A stretch of DNA of 64,000 nucleotides, taken from contig JAAEZT010000001.1 in the NCBI GenBank assembly GCA_018222765.1, positions 83,462 through 147,461 on the forward strand. Direction: 5' to 3'. A model generated the notes under the pieces. It was not told where the DNA came from. It ran no database searches and was given only the letters and a program-made list of their open reading frames with translations. Position numbers and translations under genes: made by a program. Positions 11,201 to 19,094 of this stretch are shown here, in pieces (position 1 is the stretch's first letter; each line of letters begins with the position of its first letter). The DNA is from a bacterium. GTDB taxonomy: Bacteria; Verrucomicrobiota; Verrucomicrobiia; Verrucomicrobiales; Akkermansiaceae.

Positions 11201-11498
11201 TCGCGGAAAGGTCATCGGTATCCCGACCGCCGGAGGGGTCATTTCAACCTGGTCCACCTCGGTTCTCGACCTCGGCCGCATGCGCCTCCCCGGCCGTGGC
11301 TGGTTCCTTCCACAAACTGGAGAGGATATGGAACTCTACGGAGCCGTTCCCCACATCATCATCGATGTCGCTCCCAACGACCTTCCATCAGGCAAAGATC
11401 CCCAGCTCGAGAAAGCCATCGAAATTCTCAAGCAAGAGGTCAAAGAGAAAGGCAGTATCCTTCCCCGACCCATCTACCGCTCCCAACGCGGCAAATAA
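8241..11498 (+). CDS. Secreted Tricorn-like S41 protease (PD40 propeller, PDZ, C-terminal protease core)
   Basis: 1085 aa with a signal peptide ending near LAHSAE (about residue 25). Residues about 30-540 hold repeated PD40/WD40-like blades (SPDGKTVYFSW, SPDGKNILFV, SPDGKTLVFAG), forming one or two beta-propellers. A helical segment (GFRMAWRTLRDVFYDP) precedes a PDZ domain (about 770-850) and an S41 tail-specific protease core. The probable nucleophile is Ser974 in NSFSNAEIF, followed by GIPTAGGVI. This is the Tricorn-protease architecture: a propeller gate feeding oligopeptides to an S41 site. The exported location suggests periplasmic peptide degradation, unlike the cytoplasmic archaeal Tricorn. 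Upstream spacing of 77 bases allows its own promoter. Confidence 0.85.
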   Translation: MSRKSTLWSSLPLLTVLGFTSLAHSAETIEVPATPELSPDGKTVYFSWAGDIWSGNSEGGEARRITTHPAPDTAPQLSRNGKSLFFNSDRTGSPQVFQIPIGGGVAEQITFHSEGSVLEDVHPQKNLLLLSSQRDHAGRRPYRLIEKPIDISKDERVLFDATGRNGRYSPDGKNILFVRGGAPTYRKGYQGSQAARIWNYNVESKTFSEPVSDPTGCRYPLWAADGKSFFYVCARSGAFNIWQHHFGKNNDRQLTNDPSDSVIGPAISADGSTLIYRQLFDFYKLSTKAGAKPERAKFFHRSSLVHPEHEALTIRSTKDATVTATGLEWAFIAQGEIWAMDTVLKEPHRLTETPAHESDIFFSEKGDYLYYLKDNGITANYWRMSKSQPTEFWWEATDFSHEQVTKGPEGKWGFSFSPKGDQIAYIEYPGNLWIAKPDGSEARLLLPAWTSPEYVWSPDGKYMAFSLRDANYNSDICIMPTDGNGEPVNVSQHPDNEHSPRWSPDGKTLVFAGRRHSTSTDLFIVHLNKTTHFTSDRDRRVLSAVNTMKKDPAYKEKEVKEGEEKTESIGRKILKGLGLKSKEASEEQEIDFDGISERIQRIKLNGLSPGSLHWMPDSKNVIFQSGGAIYRVEAKGGSTPAKHFSGSGSIHRYKDNDKLYLVSGGVPAFLQKGKLTKFGFSIPFARNREAHQRVGFRMAWRTLRDVFYDPALNNRDWDQIRNKYELAAAKAPTSKIFASVMAMLLGELNASHMGFYPNPWPKDWKFEESWRTYTAHLGMRLNPSNRVTFVHPDGPVDRPGTRIRVGEQITKINGETIRSDKPLTQMLTGRLDRDISITVKNKKGESREITIRPISYSQARSLAHTARLDQRRETVEESSSDTLGYLHVARMAWDEFEKFEQHIYERGNGKQGLIIDMRDNGGGSTADHLLTVLTQPLHAYTVGRNGKIGYPQDRKVYASWNKPIVVLCNENSFSNAEIFTHAIKTLNRGKVIGIPTAGGVISTWSTSVLDLGRMRLPGRGWFLPQTGEDMELYGAVPHIIIDVAPNDLPSGKDPQLEKAIEILKQEVKEKGSILPRPIYRSQRGK

Positions 11499-11522
11499 GC
11501 GGATCGATCTTTTTTACATCAC

Positions 11523-12902
11523 ATGCAACTCTCCCGACTTCTCCTTGGCTCAATTCTCGTCGGCGCCATTTCATGCTCCGCGCTGAAGGGCCCTCAAGCG
11601 GTCCAGACATCCAAGATCGAGACTCCAAAAATCTGGGCTGCCGCGAAGACCGGTAGTAATGCCCGGATCAGCAAAGGATGGCTCGGCGAATTTGGTGATG
11701 CCCGCATGACTCAACTGGTCAATGAAGCCCTCGCCCACAACTTTGATCTGAAAGCAACCGCAGCCCGCCTCCGCGCGGCCAAGGAAGGCACCATTATCGG
11801 AAGATCAGCACGTCTCCCCTCTCTCAATGCCTCAACCTCCTATCGGCGCAGTGGAGCAAAACAAACTCCCAGCACGGAAAACTACTCGCTTTCCCTCAAT
11901 GCCAGTTGGGAAGCCGACCTCTGGGGCCGCTTACGAAATTCCGAATTAGCCAGCCGCGCCGACTACGCCTCCACCCTCGCCGACTTCCGGGGAGCCCGGC
12001 TTTCCCTGGTTGCTAACACCGCAAAAGCCTGGTGTAACCTCGTCACCGCCGAACAGCAACTGACACTCGCCCAGAAGACTCTCGAATCCTACCGCCAGGC
12101 TCTTCCGGTGGTGGAACGACGCTACAAGGCGAACACCCTCCGCTCTGTGGATGTGCAATTTGCCCGTAACAACGTCGCCGGAGCAGAGCGCAGCTTGCGA
12201 GTTCGAAAACTCAACCGCGACAACGCCGCCCGCTCTCTCGAACTCCTCCTCGGCCGCTATCCCTCTGCCAGCGTCGCCTCATCCGAGCAACTACCCAACC
12301 TTTCCCCAAATCCACCCAGCGGACTTCCCTCGGAGTTACTAGAACGCCGCCCGGACCTCCAGGCAGCCCGCGCAGACCTTTACGCATCGGCACAGCGCGC
12401 CGAACTTACCCGAAAAAACCTGCTTCCGTCCCTCCGGCTCACCGCCAGCGCGTCCGGTGGAGACGACAATTTCCAAAGAGTCTTCGACCCTAATTATCTG
12501 GTCTATTCGGCAGCCTCATCTCTGGCCCAAACCATCTATCGCGGTGGGGCCCTCTCCGCCCAGGCCCGTGCAGCCCTCGAGAGAAACAAAGCCGCCATTC
12601 ACGACTACACCCGGGTTGCTCTTCGAGCCTTCCGGGAAGTCGAAGCCGCTCTGGCCGCCGACATCTCACTGCGCGAGCAGGAGGTCTTCCTCGAAAAAGA
12701 GGCCAAACAAACCCGGCTGGCTGAAAAACGAGCTCTGAGCGACATCACGCTGGGAATTGAGGGAGCTTCCTTCCTCGAATACCTCGAAGCCCAACGCCGC
12801 TCGGAGAACGCCGGCATTTCCCTGATCCGCCTCAAAAACGACCGCCTGCAAAACCGGATCGATCTCCACCTCGCTCTGGGTGGAGACTTTGCCACGCGGT
12901 AG
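11523..12902 (+). CDS. Outer-membrane efflux lipoprotein, NodT/TolC family
   Basis: 459 aa. The N-terminus is a lipoprotein signal with Cys at about 18-19 (GAISCS). Two OEP repeats follow, with long helices (FDLKATAARLRAAKEG; ELLERRPDLQAARADLYASAQRAEL), the latter being the diagnostic RRPDL-x2-A-x2-D motif of NodT-type outer-membrane factors. It would form the trimeric outer-membrane channel of an RND or similar exporter. The cognate membrane fusion protein lies at 13306, but no inner-membrane pump is encoded next to either, and the remnant of an unrelated kinase gene lies between them. It starts 24 bases after the Tricorn-like gene. Confidence 0.88.
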   Translation: MQLSRLLLGSILVGAISCSALKGPQAVQTSKIETPKIWAAAKTGSNARISKGWLGEFGDARMTQLVNEALAHNFDLKATAARLRAAKEGTIIGRSARLPSLNASTSYRRSGAKQTPSTENYSLSLNASWEADLWGRLRNSELASRADYASTLADFRGARLSLVANTAKAWCNLVTAEQQLTLAQKTLESYRQALPVVERRYKANTLRSVDVQFARNNVAGAERSLRVRKLNRDNAARSLELLLGRYPSASVASSEQLPNLSPNPPSGLPSELLERRPDLQAARADLYASAQRAELTRKNLLPSLRLTASASGGDDNFQRVFDPNYLVYSAASSLAQTIYRGGALSAQARAALERNKAAIHDYTRVALRAFREVEAALAADISLREQEVFLEKEAKQTRLAEKRALSDITLGIEGASFLEYLEAQRRSENAGISLIRLKNDRLQNRIDLHLALGGDFATR

Positions 12903-12935
12903 TAATGTGACAAAACTGTCTCTCGGCTTCTTTTA

Positions 12936-13175
12936 TCAGTTTCCAGCTGGATCTGCTTCCATAAGAAATTCCTCCCGCGACAAAATCCCCTGAGTTAAAG
13001 CCACATCAAGCGAACACCCCTCGATAACCTTCGAAACAACGGAGACCTCTCTCTTCATCATCCGGCGGGCATCATAAACCGGCACGATATGGCGTTGCCT
13101 GATCCTCGCAAGCGTCCGGGCATCATCAAAGGCCGCTCGCGCCGAATCAGCCACTTCCGAAATGAAGCTTCGTTT
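12936..13175 (-). pseudogene. Remnant of a Hanks-type Ser/Thr protein kinase gene
   Basis: The minus strand between two efflux genes encodes a short frame, open from about 13175 to a TGA at 12938-12936. It contains DARTLARIRQRHIVPVYDAR followed by VSVVSKVIEGCSLDVAL. This resembles the kinase N-lobe pattern common in Planctomycetes and Verrucomicrobia: helix C (EA.TLA.I.HPHIV), the next strands (VPVYDVG) and the hinge (.VVSKFIEG..L). There is no glycine-rich loop, catalytic HRD, DFG or C-lobe, and the frame ends about 20 residues past the hinge. A GTG at 13154 could initiate about 72 residues, but a whole kinase is impossible here. I call it a decayed fragment; the similarity is judged by eye. 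Confidence 0.6.
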
Positions 13176-13305
13176 TCAGAAAGCAAAGGCGCTTCAGACT
13201 CGTCAATTCATTGTATCTTCTGCAATTTCCTTAAAATAATGCCGTAATGAAGGCGGCGAAACCCGGCTAGCCTTTTTCCCGATCCGGACTATACTCAAAT
13301 GCTCG

Positions 13306-14514
13306 ATGGCCAAGCTCCTCCGATATCTCCTACCTCTTGTCGTTCTCGGCATGGGCTATCTCGTCTACGCCAAGTTCTCGGTGAAGGAAGAGCCCGAAGC
13401 AAGGATCCGCCACAAACGCCCACCCATCGAAGCCGAGACAACCGTCCTCGCTCGCACCGATTTTCGCGTCACCTTGAATTCCCAAGGCGTCGTTCGTCCT
13501 CACAACGAAACCTCACTCACTTCGCGGGTCAGCGGGCGCATCACTAAAATCTCTCCTGTTTTCGAAAGCGGTTCCTTTTTCAAAAAAGACGACATCCTCG
13601 TCGAACTTGATTCCTCAGATTTCCTCGCTGCCGTCTCGGGAGCAGAAGCCCGCCTCGCCCGCGCCGAAGCCAGCCTCGCCCAAGAAGAGGCCCGCGCCAA
13701 ACAAGCCCTGCTCGACTGGAACGATCTCGGTTACACCGAACCTCCCACCGAACTCGTCCTCCGTAAACCTCAACTCAAGGAAGCCAGGGCCAACGTCAAA
13801 GCGGCCCAAGCCGAGCTCTCCGACACCACTCGCGACCTCGAACGCACCAAGATCATCGCACCCTACGCTGGGCGCGTCAAAGAACGCCTTGTCGGCCTCG
13901 GCCAATCTGTCGGCCCCGGCACGAATCTTGGCGATATTTTTTCAACCGACTTCGCCGAAGTCCGCATCTCGCTCTCCGCCCGTGAACTTCCTCATGTCAT
14001 TCTTCCCAATAACCCCGACGACTCTCCCATTCCCGTCACCCTCACCGATGCCCTGGCCAAGGAAAACCCGCAATCCTGGCAGGGGTCGATCGTGAGAACC
14101 GAGGGAATCCTCGACGAAAAATCCCGCAAACTCTTCGTCATCGCCCGCGTCGATGACCCCTTCGGCTTGAACTCCGAAACGCCCGCTCCTCTCCGGGTGG
14201 GACAACCTATTCGCGCCACCCTCAAAGGCGAACCCATTGAAAACGTCTTTGTCATTCCCCGTGAAACCCTTCGCCGCCCCAATGAAATCATTCTCGTTGA
14301 ACCAGTGGAAATGAAACTCCATCGGATCGTCGTCGACCCTGTCTGGACCGACGAACACTCCCTCGTCGTCCGCGAAGGGCTCACCGAGGGCTGGCACCTC
14401 GTCACCAAGCGACTCGCCAACGCCCCCCAGGGAGCCAGAGTCACCCTCGTCGATCCCAACGTCGACGACGAAAAAGCCGTTTCCGCTCCCGCCGAAACAA
14501 AACCCAAAACGTAA
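13306..14514 (+). CDS. Membrane fusion protein of an RND-type efflux system (HlyD family)
   Basis: 402 aa. An uncleaved N-terminal hydrophobic segment (about 4-22) anchors it to the inner membrane. A lipoyl-like half-motif (GRITKISPVFESGSFFKKDD) lies near 75-95, a coiled-coil hairpin at about 105-180 (rich in A, E, R), and the second lipoyl half at TKIIAPYAGRVKERLVGLG. Beta-barrel and membrane-proximal domains follow. It would link an inner-membrane transporter to the outer-membrane factor at 11523-12902. No transporter is adjacent, so the partner must lie elsewhere in the genome or be lost. A formate dehydrogenase operon follows immediately. Confidence 0.85.
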   Translation: MAKLLRYLLPLVVLGMGYLVYAKFSVKEEPEARIRHKRPPIEAETTVLARTDFRVTLNSQGVVRPHNETSLTSRVSGRITKISPVFESGSFFKKDDILVELDSSDFLAAVSGAEARLARAEASLAQEEARAKQALLDWNDLGYTEPPTELVLRKPQLKEARANVKAAQAELSDTTRDLERTKIIAPYAGRVKERLVGLGQSVGPGTNLGDIFSTDFAEVRISLSARELPHVILPNNPDDSPIPVTLTDALAKENPQSWQGSIVRTEGILDEKSRKLFVIARVDDPFGLNSETPAPLRVGQPIRATLKGEPIENVFVIPRETLRRPNEIILVEPVEMKLHRIVVDPVWTDEHSLVVREGLTEGWHLVTKRLANAPQGARVTLVDPNVDDEKAVSAPAETKPKT

Positions 14515-14557
14515 TTTCGCATCTTGCACCCGTCCCCCCTATTCGTAATCCTTGGAC

Positions 14558-16237
14558 ATGGCAGACGCGACCAACGAAGAACTGATCGGGCAGTGGAAAA
14601 ACCAACCCGCTCCGCTCCTCCCTCTTCTCCACGCCTTTCATGATCGCGACGGCTACCTTTCCGACGACGCTCTCCGCGCCGTTTCAGATGGATTGAAAAC
14701 CCCACTTGCCGATCTCTACGGCACCGTCACCTTCTACCATCACTTTTCCCGCACCCCCGGCGGCCTTGATGCTCCGCGCGTCTGCACCGGAAATATTTGC
14801 TGCATGCGCGGTGGAAACGAAATTCTCGAAACCCTAAAAGCACAGGGAAAGGCTGCCGCCGAAATGCCCTGCTCCGGCCGCTGTGACGAACCCGTCCCCG
14901 TCCTCACCGGACACACCACCCTCGCTGGCACCTCCGCCGACAATCTCAAACCCACTCCCTCCCCGCTTCCCGCTCCCTATCCCGGCGTAAACGAAGAGTG
15001 CCTCTTTTCCAACATCCGTAAGGAAGGACACAACACCCTCGAAGGATACCAAGCCAACGGCGGCTTTTCCGCCCTCACCAAAACTCTCAGTAGCGCCACT
15101 CCCGAGGGCGTCATCGAGACAATCACCGCCTCCAAGCTGGCCGGACGAGGCGGAGCAGGCTTCCCCACTGGAATCAAATGGAACGCCGTCGCCGAGTGCG
15201 ACCGTCACCCGAAATCCATCGTCTGCAACGCCGATGAAGGTGAACCCGGTTGTTTCAAAGACCGCACCCTCATGGACTACGATCCTTATGCCCTCATCGA
15301 AGGCATGATCATCGCTGGCTTTGCCACCGGAGCACCTCGCGGCTTCATCTACCTCCGCTATGAATACCCCGAAACCAACGCCCTCCTCGAGCGCTGCCTT
15401 GCCGAAGTCCTGGAAGCCGGACTCCTCGGAAACAATATTCAAGACAGCGGCTTTACCTTCCACCTCTACGTCCGTCGCGGCGCCGGAGCCTACATCTGTG
15501 GTGAGGAAGGATCCCTCCTCAACTCCCTCGAAGGGAAACATCCTTTCCCTCGCAACAAGCCTCCCTTCCCCGTTACCCACGGCTTCGAAGACAAACCCAC
15601 CGCCGTCAACAACGTCGAAACACTCTGCGCTGTGCCCCACATTATCAATCGCGGCGCCGACTGGTATCAATCACTCGGCCTCGGCGAACACGCCGGCACC
15701 AAACTCATTTCCCTCTCCGGTGACATCAAACGCCCCGGAAATTACGAGATCCCGATCGGGCTTCCATTAAAAACCCTCCTCTACGATTGGGCTGGTGGTC
15801 CGCTCGAAGGACGCAGCGTGCAAGCTGTCACCATGGCCGGACTTTCCGGCGGGTTTCTTGGCCACCAAATCCTCGACGATCTCACCCTCGACGATCCCTG
15901 CATACGCTCTCATGGATCTTTCCTTGGAGCCGGAGGCATCATGGTCTTCGACGACACCCGCGACATGGTCAAAGCCGCCCACGACGCCATGGCCTTCTTC
16001 GCCCACGAGAGCTGCGGAAAATGCTTCCCCTGCCGCATCGGCACCCAACGACTCACCGAACGCCTTAATAGCGAATCCGACAACCTCTCCCACGAAGCCT
16101 GGACCGAGGAGGTCAATGACATCGGCGAAGCCATGAAAGCCACCTCCGCCTGCGGCCTCGGCATGGCCGCCCCCAACGTTACCGATTCCCTGCAAAAATA
16201 CTTCCCCGACCAAGTCGAAGCCTCCACCAACAACTAA
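14558..16237 (+). CDS. NAD-dependent formate dehydrogenase, fused gamma-beta subunit (NuoE-NuoF type)
   Basis: 559 aa from ATG 14558; an in-frame TTG two codons earlier is a weaker start. Residues about 1-130 are a complete NuoE/FdsG-like thioredoxin-fold domain with [2Fe-2S] ligands in a CX4C (CTGNIC) and a CX3C (CSGRC) motif. The rest is NuoF/FdsB-like: GRGGAGFPTG for NADH/FMN binding, CNADEGEPG, a conserved YICGEEGSL segment and the [4Fe-4S] motif ESCGKCFPCRIGT plus a later Cys (TSACGLG). It should accept electrons from the Mo subunit encoded 12 bases downstream and reduce NAD+. In many soluble formate dehydrogenases these two domains are separate proteins; here they are fused. Confidence 0.88.
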   Translation: MADATNEELIGQWKNQPAPLLPLLHAFHDRDGYLSDDALRAVSDGLKTPLADLYGTVTFYHHFSRTPGGLDAPRVCTGNICCMRGGNEILETLKAQGKAAAEMPCSGRCDEPVPVLTGHTTLAGTSADNLKPTPSPLPAPYPGVNEECLFSNIRKEGHNTLEGYQANGGFSALTKTLSSATPEGVIETITASKLAGRGGAGFPTGIKWNAVAECDRHPKSIVCNADEGEPGCFKDRTLMDYDPYALIEGMIIAGFATGAPRGFIYLRYEYPETNALLERCLAEVLEAGLLGNNIQDSGFTFHLYVRRGAGAYICGEEGSLLNSLEGKHPFPRNKPPFPVTHGFEDKPTAVNNVETLCAVPHIINRGADWYQSLGLGEHAGTKLISLSGDIKRPGNYEIPIGLPLKTLLYDWAGGPLEGRSVQAVTMAGLSGGFLGHQILDDLTLDDPCIRSHGSFLGAGGIMVFDDTRDMVKAAHDAMAFFAHESCGKCFPCRIGTQRLTERLNSESDNLSHEAWTEEVNDIGEAMKATSACGLGMAAPNVTDSLQKYFPDQVEASTNN

Positions 16238-16249
16238 TTTCCTTTCGCT

Positions 16250-18988
16250 ATGATCAACGATCCCAATTCCGCCATTGCCGCTGACCTTTCGATTACCATA
16301 GACGGCCAAAGCACCACCTTTTCCGAAGGCGAAACTATTTACGAAATCTCAAAGCGCCTACAGAGAGATATCCCCACGCTTTGCTACGATGACCGTCTCG
16401 ACGCCTTTGGTGGTTGCCGCCTCTGCGTCGTGGAAGTCGAAGGAATCCGCAATCCCGTCGCCTCCTGCACCACCAAGGCTTCCGATGGCATGGTCGTCAA
16501 AACAGCCCCGCCCAAGATCGAGAAAATGCGCAAGACGCTCCTCGAAATGGTCGCCTCGGAAAACCGTCAGGTCGACGTCGACCCCCTCCGCGGACTCGCT
16601 TCACAGGAACTCTCCACCCTCGTCAACAAATACGGCGCTCGCAGCGGTCGCTTCGCAGGAGCCAAATCCGGCACCACGAATCTCCAGGACGCCAACCCCT
16701 TCATCCTCCGCGACTACGAACAGTGCATCTCCTGCTACCGATGCGTTCGCGTCTGCGCCGAACAGGAAGGCGACTACGCCATCACCGTCGCCAACCGGGG
16801 ATTCGACACTCAAATCACCACCGAATTCAACAACGACCTTCGCGACTCCGATTGCACCTTCTGCGGCCAGTGCGTCCAGACCTGCCCCACCGGAGCACTC
16901 GCCGACAAGAAGGCACTCCGCTCTGAAGAGCTTCCCGAGGAGATCAAAAAGACCCGCACAGTCTGCCCGTATTGCGCCGTCGGTTGCTCTATCGACCTCA
17001 TGACGAAGGGCGATAAAATTGTCGGAGCCCAACCCGCCATGGAGGGCCCCGCCAACAAAGGCGCGCTTTGTATCAAAGGCCAGTTCACCTACGACTTCAT
17101 CCAGCATGAGGATCGCCTCAAAAAACCACTTATCAAACAAGCCGACGGCTCGTTTAAAGAAGTCGAATGGGATGAGGCCCTTAAAGCCGCAGCGAAAGGC
17201 TTCGCCGACGCCCGGGCAAAATACGGACGCCATAGTATTTACGGAATCGCCAGTGGTCGTGCCCCGCACGAAGCAGCATACTCCATGCAGAAGTTTATCC
17301 GGGCGGGCTTCGGCACGCATCACATAGACAACTGTAGTCGAGCCTGACACGCTCCCACCGTCGCCGGTCTGGCGGCCCAAATCGGAAGAGGCGCAATGTC
17401 CAACCCTCTCAAGGACATGGACAAGCCCGATACCATCTTTGCCATCGGCACCAACATGACCGAGTGCCACCCCGTTGCCGCGACCGGCCTCAAGAAAGCT
17501 CTCACTAAAGGAGCAAAACTCGTCGTCGCCGACCCCCGTAAAACCCGTCTTGCCGAGCTTGCCCACCTTCATCTCCCCATCCGCGTTGGGTCAGACGTCG
17601 CCCTCCTCCTCGCCATGGCTCACGTCATTGTGCGCGAAGGACTCACCGACCAGGAATTCATCGCCGATCGCTGCGCTGAATACGAAGCCTTCGAAAACCA
17701 CCTAAAGGAATTCACTCCCGATTGGGCTTCCGGGATCTGCGAAGTCCCCGCCGCCGACATCGAGCAAGCCGCCCTCTGGTATGGAAAAGCCAAACTCGGC
17801 GCCATCTACTACACTCTGGGCATTACCGAGCACATCTGTGGCGTCGACAACGTTCAGTCCCTCTGCAACCTCGCCCTTCTCACCGGTAACCTCGGTAAGG
17901 AAGGCACCGGCATTAACCCGATGCGGGGGCAGAATAATATCCAGGGAGCCGGCGACTGCGGAGCCGTGCCCGCGAACTACCCTGGCTTCCAGCCAGTCGT
18001 AAATCCCGAGTTCCATAAAAAGTTCAAAGAAGCCTACCAGCAGCCCGATCTCGACCCTGGTAACCCGATGACCAAAGTCACCGCTCTCAATCTGTGCGGG
18101 CAGGAAGAAAACGGTATCCACGCCATGATCATCGATGGCGAGAACACCCTCGTCACCGACCCCGACAAGAACCACTGCGAAAAAGCCCTCAAGGCTCTCG
18201 ATCACCTCGTCGTCATTGACATCTTTCTCACCGAAACCGCGCAAATGGCCGACGTCGTCCTACCCGCTTCCGCCTGGGGCGAAACCGATGGCGTACAAGC
18301 CAATACCGAGCGCCGCGTCCAACGACTTCGCGCCGCCGTGCCTTCTCACGGGGAGTCCAAGCCAGATTGGTGGATCATCTCAGGCATCGCCAAAGAACTC
18401 GGCATCCCCGGCTTCGAATTTGAATCGGCCAAAGACGTCTTCAACGAACTCTGCTCCCTCAGCCCGATTTACAAGGGCCTCAACTGGGACAACATCGGCG
18501 ACGGCAACTACCAATGGCCCGTCCCCGAAGAAGGCCACCCCGGCACCCCTATTCTTCACCAGGATGAATTCAAGGACGGAAAGCCGGGTCTCTTCAAGAT
18601 CATCGGCTACCGCGATCCCGCCGAAGTCATCGACGACGACTACCCCGTCTGGCTCACCACCGGTCGTCGTCTGCAAGCCTACCACACGCGCACCCAAACC
18701 GGACGCGCCAGTGGCATCGACTACCTCCTCGCCGAGGAAACCCTCGAAATCCACCCCGACGACCTCGGCGACTGGGACATCGCCGACGGCTCCACGGTCA
18801 AAATGGCCAGCCGCCGCGGCGAGATCGAGCTCAAAGTCGAAGCCACCACGAGATCCCCACGCGGCACCGTCTTTACCTCCTTCAGCTTCGCCAAGACCAA
18901 CGTCAACATCTTGACGGGTTCGGGCTACGACCCCGTGACACAAACCGCAGAACTCAAAGTCTGCCCGGTTCGGATCAAGCCCGTGTAA
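16250..18988 (+). CDS. Selenocysteine-containing formate dehydrogenase alpha subunit (TGA-decoded)
   Basis: Read as one frame with TGA 17345-17347 as Sec366, the product is 912 aa. The [2Fe-2S] ligands are Cys45, 56, 59 and 73. Two ferredoxin-type clusters follow (Cys159/162/165/169 and 202/205/208/212), then the molybdopterin-domain [4Fe-4S] (Cys239/242/246/274). At the active site the sequence reads DNCSRA-U-HAPTVAGL; known formate dehydrogenases have Cys or Sec exactly there. The frame continues without a break into a normal bis-MGD oxidoreductase domain to 18988, including a molydopterin-binding C-terminal barrel. It oxidises formate to CO2 and passes electrons to the fused NuoEF-like subunit. 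Conventional calling would split it into a 365-codon and a roughly 530-codon gene; conservation on both sides argues against decay. Confidence 0.9.
17345..17376 (+). promoter_or_regulatory. Sec codon and bacterial SECIS hairpin of the formate dehydrogenase
   Basis: TGA at 17345-17347 is followed after 12 bases by GTCGCC (17360-17365), loop GGTCT (17366-17370) and GGCGGC (17371-17376), a 6-bp stem with one U-G pair. The GGTCT loop begins 18 bases after the TGA. From memory, E. coli fdhF has the same apical GGUCU at the same distance, where the SelB elongation factor binds. The hairpin lies in coding sequence, as is usual for bacterial SECIS elements. Confidence 0.85.
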
Positions 18989-19094
18989 AGGAATAGCGAC
19001 GTCATCGCCGAAATTATTCCTGAGGGTGGATTTACTGTCTTCGAGATCGTCCGACGGTCAAACCAAACGATTACGACAAGGATAAAAGCAGCTT

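Noticed and set aside
17345-17395. A frame break splitting formate dehydrogenase alpha into a 365-codon and a 530-codon gene
   Set aside because: The break is a single TGA at the exact Cys/Sec site, both halves are conserved in one frame, and a SECIS-like hairpin follows. A split gene is the less likely reading.
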